Assembly: GCF_024362695.1 (NCBI RefSeq)
Contig: NC_065421.1
Location: 7,192,598 to 7,256,597 of the forward strand
DNA length: 64,000 nt
Source: Pectinophora gossypiella
Taxonomy: Eukaryota > Arthropoda > Insecta > Lepidoptera > Gelechiidae
Reading direction: 5' to 3'
Shown here: one piece after another, positions 24,101 to 31,900 of the stretch
Layout of the letters: every line of letters starts with the position of its first letter
Position numbering within the stretch: the stretch's first letter is position 1
Program-made: the position numbers and the translations under genes
The notes under the pieces: generated by a model
Databases searched by the model: none
Told to the model about the DNA's origin: nothing
What the model saw: only the letters and a program-made list of their open reading frames with translations

Positions 24101-27100
24101 GATATTAAGAAAGGCTTTCCATTTCTCATAACAGCAAGTTTCTTGCACATCTTCACATCTTTGTAGTGAACCACTACTAATTTCAAATATATTCACCAAT
24201 TTCCTAGTGATAACTGTATGCTAATCTTGTTTACAAATACTCAGCTAGTTTACCAAATCACCATAAAAACAAATGAGCTGTTATTAATTTAGGTACATTA
24301 ACAAATTCGATTTTTCCCAGTTCTTAAATAAATCAAACAAAATTTTGCACACAATTAGATGTTATTCTTAGTAAACTTTTTAGTAGTTAGGTATTTAAAA
24401 GTAATGATATTGTTTCTAATGCTAATGGCACAGTTTTACAACTATTAAATCAAAATAAAATAGGTATTCCTTCAAAATTAGATCACTAACAGTAAAAGTT
24501 CAAGCAATAGTCAAAAGAGTTACTTATCGTAAGTACTAAAAATATTTTAAAGTCATGTAAGAGAAAATTCAGTCATGTCCTCTAAAAGTAAATATATAAT
24601 AACACTAACAAGATCACAATAGAATGATAAATAAAGTTGAGATTCATCACAGCAAGAAATTTTAGATAAAGTTGGATAACAAGCCCATGTTTGCCTCCAT
24701 AAGAATTAAGCACCAAATACAGAAACCAAGAAATTTTACACAGTTGAGACATCGTCAGAGGTTCAGCGCACCTCATTGATGAGTTGATCACATATTCTCG
24801 TCAGTTCCTCATTATCTCTTGATTTCTGAGTCAATGATTCTTGCAAAGAAGCTATTGTGATCTCATGTTTCTTGATAATTGCATTCTGCTTCATAATATC
24901 CATGTTGTAATTCTTTTTAGTAGTATCCAGTGTCTCATTAGCTTTGTTCAAAGCTTCAGATGTAACATGTTTAAGATCATTGTACAATTTTTCATATTTC
25001 TTCATGCCATTCTCATATTCTATAATTTTTTGCTCAAAAACTTTCTCTCTGTCTTTGGCTTCCAATATAATACTTTTACATTTTTCATATTTTGCAAGCA
25101 GATCATTGAATGAACTTTCCATGCTGGCCAAGTGGTTCAAGGCTTGATCTCTCTCAGATGTCAGCCTCTCCTCCACTGCCTGGTACTGAAGTTTCTCTTG
25201 TTGCTGCTCGCCTATCAGAGATGAAATAGTTTTTTCATACTCCTCCATTACAATACTCATCTGTTTATTGCTCATAATTTTGTCATTTACCTGTTGGATT
25301 AACTTATTCTCTCTATCAAGTAAATTATCTCTCTCATCAGAGAGCCTTTTAATTTTAGCTTCCATATCTTCAACTGTCTGTGAGTACCTGTACTGAACTT
25401 CTTGCAAAGAAGACTTTAGTTGTCTGTTTTCATGGGAAAGTTGAATTATTTCATGGTCTTGCTTTTGCAAGATGATCCTCAGAGAGTGAAGGCGGTCCAC
25501 CTGTGTCGTGGTGTTCAACCTGGGACTACGAGGAGCTGCTGTAGGGGGTGTACTGCCAGAAATGCTGATTAGTCTGTCTGTAGCAACCTGAGTGGGGGTG
25601 AGTATGGCAGACATACTACGAATCAGGGCTGGAGTGGAGCGTGTTTGTGTTACACTTGCCTTTGGAACATCATTCACAACAGGAGGCACAACTTGCATGG
25701 GCTTATCTTTGTTATTATTAGTGAGTACAGACCCCGCAGATACTGTGTGTTTAGGTGAAGCTACATGGCTGTCCGCTAGGACCGAGGCTGAACTGCCTGT
25801 TTCATACCCCACATCACCCTCAGTAGAGTCCACTAATGACTCGGTAGTAGTCAAACTAGTCTGTTGTCTAGCATACAATGGGTCAAACTTCACAAACAAG
25901 CTTTCTTTACCCCTGTCCACTATGTTGTGATGGCGATTCGACTCCGCGCACTTGACGAGGTAATCCAGGCTGTTGGCATCGATGTAAATATCGTCATACA
26001 TAGGTACCTCTTGCATGGTGACGTCACAAATGCTATCGAATTCGGTGCCAGTGAGCAGGTCGCCGGTCACATCTGGGTGCTCTGTGTGCTCCTTGATCCG
26101 TTTAGGCGACATGTTCAGTAGGTCACCCACTGAGGACACCGGTGTTACAAAGCTGTCGTCGGAAGCCACCGTGCTCGCCCTCGCCGACAGCATGTCCTCT
26201 TTCATGTGATTACCACCGTCAGATCCACGACCAAGAAAGCTTTGGAACTTCTGGTAAATGTTTTTCAAATTATGTCTTTCGTTGTGAATGGGCGGAGAAT
26301 TGGACTCTGTATTTGAAAACATTCGTGTTACCGAGGTATTCAATGTAATCACGTTTTTATAATGAAGTAAATAATTCTTCCTTTAGTTACACGGTAAATT
26401 CTAAATTATAACGTAAAAAACCTCCAACTTCACCGATTTCCGTTTTCCACATTGAAATAAATACCAAAAAGCAAAAAATAATCTCGGCTTAACGATTTCA
26501 ACGGATATTTTTGAATGAAAAGTTTTTTATTTTGTATTTAGAGACGTTCTACCTACACTTCATGTAGTTGACGTTCAAACATCGATTTCACTAGTAAGCT
26601 GACCAAAATCGATATTTACATATACATAAAAAAACCGATAAAAGTGATCAATATCGTTGTTTTATCGGTTTTTTTCGTAGATAATGTTTAATGAGTTTTT
26701 GTTCAGTTGTTGTTGAGACTTTCCACTCAAAGTTACTTACAATAACATACAAAACATATTTTACAATAATTATTTCAGTTTAAAACTGATATTTCATTAA
26801 ATTTTCAGTAAAGCTAAATATGAAACTTTATAAATTGGTACTACATAAATACCCATCACAGCCTAGTTCCTATTAGGGTAAACAGTCACGAAATAGCTAT
26901 ATGGTCTTAAGGCCCAAAGTCCTTTTAAAATCCAAATCCCATTGCTTAACTATTGTGTCTGGAAATCCGGGCCTTACGAGGATATCTACTTTATAATGAG
27001 GGACTTAACCAGGCTACGTTCTCCATAATAATGTAGATGGCGCTGTCCAGATTTACCTTCGTTCAACCTTCTAATTTCATGGATAACAGACATAGGCAAC

Positions 27101-28016
27101 AAAATTGAGAGAAGCAACATATCTGATCCAAATATAAAGCAACAATTATTTTTATATATGTCTGTCTGTATTTATATATTTTTGAATAATTATGTACCCA
27201 AGCAATGAGAAAATAGGTAATTATTACATTAAATCTGTACAATGCCATCTATATTGTTTTTGGGGTACATAGCCAGGAAAGTTCCTCATTCTGTTATGTC
27301 TCTTAAGTTAAAGAAGAGAGAAACAAATATGAATAAGTCTTAACTGGAATCTGTTACGTTCTGGCTAGCTAAATAGAAACATATTACGATTCGGAAGAAA
27401 GAAATAAGAATGTTGCAATACGAGAAATTAAAAAAATTTTAAAGTTATTATTATTGGATAAATGTATATATGATATAAGAGAATTCACAAATACCTAATT
27501 ATTACTGAAGTTTGCTATGTAAGTATCTAATCTCAAATGACTATTTTTTTCTTTAATTTCCATATGTGCTTTTACATTTAATTATAAACATTATTTAAAT
27601 ATTTGTATACCTATCTGTAGGTGGAACATAGAGAACTAACTGTAACATAAACCTGTAACACCAATTTTATGTACCTATGTTCAATGCAAATAAAGAATCT
27701 GAATCTGAATCTTACCTGGCCTGGCTATAAGTAGGGGGTCTGCTTCCATAAATTCTTTTATTTCTTGGCCGAACAGCTTCAATTCATACTTTAACTCTTG
27801 GAACCCATTCTTCAGATGTTCTAAGTATGAAATATTGTGTGCTGTATCATAACCTGATTTTCTATCCTTTTCCCAGAACAGCCCACGGTGTGATAATACT
27901 TGAGTTAGCCGGTTATTATCAAATAAGTCGCACTTATTAAGAGTTCTATTAAAAGCCGAGTAATATCGATATTGCCGAAATAAACTTGAAATTACGCGGG
28001 TTTTCCACAAAGCCAT
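18146..28016 (-). CDS. NDUFAF1: Complex I intermediate-associated protein 30 (NDUFAF1), mitochondrial assembly factor
   Basis: Minus-strand exons 28016-27716, 23244-23027, 21286-21101, 19619-19475 and 18225-18146 join exactly in frame: 309 residues, close to vertebrate NDUFAF1. The N-terminus (MALWKTRVISSLFRQYRYY) is basic and amphipathic, a mitochondrial presequence. The CIA30 domain runs from about residue 100. Visible landmarks are a DSDHNQGYSKCFLEMSNAG region, GYCAIRSKR, VRGDGRSYLLN, YTRGGPYWQIAKIPFSKF, DKIDGPFSLEIEYIG and the closing THNEEFAYE. The protein chaperones assembly of respiratory complex I. Intron 1 (4.5 kb) contains a same-strand TACC gene. Introns 3 and 4 carry SINEs and LINE debris, one SINE ending about 17 bases from the exon-3 donor. 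Divergent from GNPNAT1. Confidence 0.95.
18905..19206 (-). repeat. tRNA-headed SINE, family C, with 17-bp target duplication
   Basis: The tRNA-like head is at right (minus strand GGTAGCCCAGTTGGTAGAAC, then GGTTCGAATCC). Direct repeats AAGAACATWATATGAAT flank it at 18888-18904 and 19207-19223, with one mismatch. Head and acceptor ends do not pair, so it is not a tRNA gene. Related pieces lie at 21405-21530, 21985-22205 and 43680-43838. It is in intron 4 of NDUFAF1. Confidence 0.85.
19791..20089 (-). repeat. SINE family B: tRNA-like plus 5S-rRNA-like head
   Basis: Reverse copy of the element at 44039-44326. Flanked by ACTCCATAT direct repeats at 19782-19790 and 20090-20098. The head at right combines a tRNA A-box-like segment with 5S-like motifs (minus strand GTTAAGCAAC and GGATGGGTGACC). 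The tail ends in a CATCAT microsatellite. It lies in intron 3 of NDUFAF1. Confidence 0.85.
20278..20662 (+). repeat. tRNA-headed SINE, family A subtype I
   Basis: Head GGTCCAGTGATTGAGC, then GGTTCGACTCCC, with the subtype-I tail ending CGATAGAAGAAG. About 70 bases near 20440-20510 are foreign to the other copies, suggesting a small insertion or rearrangement. Confidence 0.75.
20749..21076 (+). repeat. tRNA-headed SINE, family A subtype II, with 13-bp target duplication
   Basis: Flanked by perfect TGTAGGTATGAAT repeats at 20736-20748 and 21077-21089. Tail AACCCGCAGCGGAGCAG...CAGCAGTGGGACATATAGG. It lies 11-12 bases inside the NDUFAF1 intron from the exon-3 donor at 21100. Confidence 0.88.
21405..21530 (+). 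repeat. SINE family C fragment (head)
   Basis: Contains GGTGGTAGCCCAGTAGGAAG and CTTTGAGGTCGCAGGTTAGA, the plus-strand form of the head at 19139-19206. Truncated at the 3' side. Confidence 0.65.
21541..21900 (+). mobile_element. Non-LTR retrotransposon remnant, 3' end of ORF2
   Basis: An open frame over 21543-21839 encodes SKRFFDSAPHHPNPLVVAAS, then RRPKDVIYDPDDP. This resembles the Pro/Arg-rich C-terminal tails that follow reverse transcriptase in many lepidopteran LINEs. No RT motifs remain. It is followed by non-coding DNA with CACCATCAGGCC. Assignment to a LINE clade is not possible here. Confidence 0.5.
21985..22205 (+). repeat. SINE family C fragment (tail)
   Basis: Tail sequence ATGTGACTTA...TTACCTTCGCGAGTAGGAAG, CTTCTGTAAAA, ACCGGACCTGTCAAA, CTTCAGGTTAGGTAA, shared with 43680-43838 and with the left end of the copy at 18905-19206. 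Confidence 0.65.
22860..23015 (+). repeat. Short LINE-like coding relic
   Basis: Reads ATDAAAREEWKSVIRDLHPN in one frame, a pattern seen at the end of LINE reverse-transcriptase ORFs. A partly matching inverted fragment (CATCCTAACAGGGGATAA-like) occurs near 32400-32450. Low-confidence debris directly beside NDUFAF1 exon 2. Confidence 0.4.
24763..26322 (-). CDS. TACC-domain coiled-coil protein, paralogue b (single exon, nested in NDUFAF1 intron 1)
   Basis: An intronless gene of 519 residues starting at the ATG at 26322. The frame is open to a GTG at 26352, which I do not use. Residues 1-290 are low-complexity, Ser/Thr- and Asp-rich (e.g. FDSICDVTMQEVPMYDD), with possible phosphosites such as SPKR. 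Residues about 290-519 form a long coiled coil. It contains NKQMSIVMEEYEKTISSLIG, nearly identical to paralogue a, and the TACC-domain end SLQESLTQKSRDNEELTRIC then DQLINEVR. A shared short block before the coil (ATDRLISISGSTPP here, ATIDRLLSLGANIPP in a) shows common descent beyond the coil. Expected role: XMAP215-linked microtubule and centrosome function. It is transcribed on the same strand as its host NDUFAF1. Its own promoter probably lies near 26350-26700. Confidence 0.87.
   Translation of the reverse strand: MFSNTESNSPPIHNERHNLKNIYQKFQSFLGRGSDGGNHMKEDMLSARASTVASDDSFVTPVSSVGDLLNMSPKRIKEHTEHPDVTGDLLTGTEFDSICDVTMQEVPMYDDIYIDANSLDYLVKCAESNRHHNIVDRGKESLFVKFDPLYARQQTSLTTTESLVDSTEGDVGYETGSSASVLADSHVASPKHTVSAGSVLTNNNKDKPMQVVPPVVNDVPKASVTQTRSTPALIRSMSAILTPTQVATDRLISISGSTPPTAAPRSPRLNTTTQVDRLHSLRIILQKQDHEIIQLSHENRQLKSSLQEVQYRYSQTVEDMEAKIKRLSDERDNLLDRENKLIQQVNDKIMSNKQMSIVMEEYEKTISSLIGEQQQEKLQYQAVEERLTSERDQALNHLASMESSFNDLLAKYEKCKSIILEAKDREKVFEQKIIEYENGMKKYEKLYNDLKHVTSEALNKANETLDTTKKNYNMDIMKQNAIIKKHEITIASLQESLTQKSRDNEELTRICDQLINEVR
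26628..26675. promoter_or_regulatory. Inverted repeat with TATCGG/CCGATA arms upstream of TACC-b
   Basis: Arms AAAAAAACCGATAAAA (26628-26643) and TTTTATCGGTTTTTTT (26660-26675) are perfect reverse complements around a 16-base loop. Nearby are ATCGATTT and AATCGATATT (26581-26615), resembling insect DRE/BEAF CGATA motifs. It is about 300 bases upstream of the TACC-b start. Function is inferred. Confidence 0.4.
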
Positions 28017-28968
28017 ATTGACGGCAATAACAAGAGCTTAGCGCTTACATTTAATGCTTGCTTACGAACGTAAATTATAAAATCAACACACTTTGTTACA
28101 TAAAACAGAATTATTTTTTTCACGAAACAATTTATAACCTGAAAAACAAATGTCATTAAAACAGCTGATTTTCATCGACTGAAGTTAGTAATATTTGTCA
28201 TAATAATCTGTGTCATTGTAATAAAGTTGAAATTTCCATGACACATCGTTGGAAATGTAATAGAGTTGATGTAGTTGATACGTTATTAACATCGAGATAA
28301 AAATATCGACTCGAATAAAAATATCATGCCAAAGATTTATGGAAGTACTGAAATAAAAATACGATAAGACGGACGAGACTACATTTATAGATGTATATAA
28401 CTTAAAAAAAAAGAGTTATCCGTTTTCATGTTTCGGAGGTATGGAGTCCCGGACTTTTGCAAGGCATGTGTGGGGCGAAACCAACACGTATATACTTAAT
28501 TGTTTTAAAACATATCGAAACTCGGTGAATTATATTCTCTTTGCATATCGATTAATATAAAACATAAAACGCATTTGATAATCGATTGCAACTCTAGTTA
28601 CGTCAGTTTCGTTTTTCACGCATATTTTGTGTACATACGGTTTTAAAAAACGAGACCCAAGGACATACGTTATTGCTTTTCTAATTTCTTCATAATTTCA
28701 TTTTGTACGCAAATAAATTACAACATGTCATCACGTCCAAATCACGTCGTGACATTGAGCTGAGCCGGCCGAATGTAGAGTGACTACTTTCACTTTCTTT
28801 GATTTTTATGATAATAATATTATCGAGCCACGTATTTCTACATGTTATAGGTGACGGCAGTTGCCTATTATCACGGTCTAGTGTGAACCATAATGTGGTG
28901 CCTTTGTTAATTTTTTAAACATTTTTAAACCTTGCCCAGTTTGGTCACGGTTTATACAAATTTTGAAA
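28017..28968. promoter_or_regulatory. Shared divergent promoter of NDUFAF1 and GNPNAT1
   Basis: A 952-base interval between two head-to-head start codons. It holds several CGAT-type motifs (ATCGAGATAAAAATATCGAC near 28290, ATATCGATTAA near 28545, ATAATCGATTGC near 28580) like those at the SCYL1/mRpL11 promoter. No TATA box is evident and no repeat element is recognised. Confidence 0.5.
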
Positions 28969-31900
28969 ATGGGTATGGAAAAATATAACTCCAATATGGT
29001 AAGACTTAGCTTATTTAATCAACCTCGAAAATATAATTGTATGAATAAATATTGCATCTCACAGTTGCCTATAAATGGAATTAACTATGCAAATACTTTG
29101 ATTTTTGCTTAACTTCAAGTATTATTATTCATTTAATAAATTATAATATTCTTATAACTCTGTAGTTTGAATTTTTTGTAAATATAATTACGTATTTCTT
29201 ATTATTATAATACACAGTATGTATATCATTTTCTAAGTGTATAGAGTTCTTGCAAACCATTATAATTTGAAATATAAGTTCTGGCTTCACACGTGATTTT
29301 TCATCTAAATATCATAACATGTTTTTCAATCCATCAGGACGGAAAAGACTCAGAGTATCTCTACCCTCCAGAGATATTGAAAAGGTTGGACTTTAGCAAA
29401 AGTCCAGCTACGTTCAAACCGAAGATCAGTGCTGCAAACCCTGGTGAGGACTGGATGGTGGTGCGCCCTCTGCAGCGGGCAGACTATGACAAGGGGTTCC
29501 TGCAGCTTCTAGGCCAGCTGACCAGTGTTGGCAATGTCTCGAGGAAGCAGTTTGATGGTAAATATTTTTTGTATATGCATACGTAGTCGGTCCCAAAGTT
29601 CTGTCACAGGCACATTATTTTTAAATTTCGAACATGCTTTTAGAAAAATTTTATGGCGTTCCATTTTTGAATGTTTGACAATTATTTTAAAACAAAAATG
29701 ATCATTTGCCGTGATTTATTACGATGGAGTGGACCTTGAAAGAAAACCGAATCGCAATTTTAGCGTTGCATCGCTGTGGACACTCGCCGAGTACCATTTT
29801 CAAGTTGCTCAAAAATTTGAAAATAACACTTAGGTTTGTGTATCGTACCATAAATAGGTATAATGAAGTCTCAAGTGTTGAGGACAAGAAAAGAACTGGC
29901 CGGCCTCGCTCCGCAAGAACACCAGCAGTGATCAAAGCGATAAAGGCGCGCATACGAAGAAATCCTGTCCGAAAACAGAAACTGATGGCTTTGCAGATGG
30001 GGGTCAGTAGAAAAACAGTCAAAAAGGTTTTAAACGAAGACCTTAAGTTGCGAGCATACAAGAAAAAGAGTGGACACTTACTTAATGCCCGCCTGAAAGC
30101 AATTAGACTCAAAAGATCCCGGTTGTTATTAAAATGGTACGCGAGAAACCGACACCGTGACATACTTTTTACAGACGAAAAAATTTTTGATATAGAAGAA
30201 AAGTACAATAAGCAAAACAATAGAGTGTACGCAGAGAACTCTGAAGAAGCAGGAAAAAAAGTTCTGCGGGTTCAACATGGGCATCATCCATCTTCAGTGA
30301 TGGTCTGGTTAGGTGTCTCTTACTATGGGCCAACGGAGGTTCATTTCTGCGAAAAAGGTGTCAAAACCAGTGCAAAAGTGTACCAAGAGACGGTTTTGAA
30401 TCGGCTTGTGAAAGATCTGCCCAACACGCTATTTTCAGGACATCATTTCGTGTTCCAGCAGGATTCTGCGCCTGCACACAAAGCCAAAACTACTCAAGCC
30501 TGGTTCGACCATCAAAAAATTGACTTTATTAGACACGAAGATTGGCCTTCCTCCAGTCCGGACCTTAATCCTCTGGATTATAAAATTTGGCAGGTCTTAG
30601 AGAACAAGGTCTGTGCTAAACCCCACAAAAATTTGGCGAGCCTGAAGTCAGCCATAATTAAAGCCGTCGCTGAAATAGACATGAATATGGTGCGTGCTGC
30701 GATAGATGACTGGTCGCGGCGTTTGAGGGAAGTTATTAAAAACAAGGGAGGTCATTTCGAATAATTTTAAGTTATTTTCATTTCTTAATAAATATACTTT
30801 AAATTGATATATAAATTTTTATAAACTTATTGGTACTTTTTATTTTATCACTATTTTCATATATGACAGAACTTTGGGACCGACTACGTATATACCTCTA
30901 AAGGATGAATACTCAAAAGTCCTTAAAGTTTTGATCTGGGCGATCGGTATTTGTGGATCGTCTGAGCGCCTATTTTACGTGATACCTGAAATAGCTGGAA
31001 CAGTCCAGCCAGCCTAATTCCCCAGAGATCTCAACTTTGATCTGGGTATGCCCAAGGATGTAGGATTACAAAGATTATTCCTTGTGCTACTGACTATAAA
31101 GCTCAAATATACACAGGCGATAACAGGAAGGAAAAGCGACAATGTTGTGGTTGATTTCTGTTGTCTCTCCTATCAGGCCTGTTAGCCCCTCAATGCTCGC
31201 GCCCGCAATTAATGCGTCTTATATTAGTAACTATCATAATTTTACAATTAATACCTTATTTCTTTACATACCTGTTTATTTGCTGTAACAAATTATTTTT
31301 TATCTAGCTAAATCTGAAATTACAATAAGCGCATCTAATTAGACGCCATATTTACATGAAATGGCAAAATATTGCAAATACGAGAACTAGTTATAAAGAA
31401 TGTGGCATACAGCTTGTCGACCTTGACGCGACCGGCACGCGCGGTTTTGACCTTATATAATACAACCACCTTGGTTCTTCCTGCTTTTCGCGGGAAGTTC
31501 GCAGCAGGCAGCAATATATAATCAATTCATACTCATATAAATAGTATATTGTAAATGCTAAAAACGATCCAGATGGGGGCCAGGGTGGGGGTTGCGGAGC
31601 CGTTAAAAAATGAAATGAAATGAAATTTATTCGTTAGTCACGGCAATTAGCCGTAAAAATATACCTCCACCAATACACAGTGGAGCAGCGTGGTAGAGTA
31701 TGCTCCATACCGCCTCCAGTTGACTGGGCACATCGGCTGTTAATGTTATGTAAATGCTAAAATAACTCTGTCTGTTACCTTATCACGCTGAACAGATCCG
31801 TATAAAATTATAGACATAGTTTGAGACCCGGGAAGAATATAGGATAGTTTTTATCCCAAGGGGATGAAAAAAAAAGGGGGGGGGGGGGTACGTACGTACG

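Noticed and set aside
29293..29337. Upstream start for GNPNAT1 at an ATG in the exon-2 frame
   Set aside because: It precedes a good acceptor at 29337. A ten-codon exon at 28969-28998 with a donor joins in phase and supplies the start.
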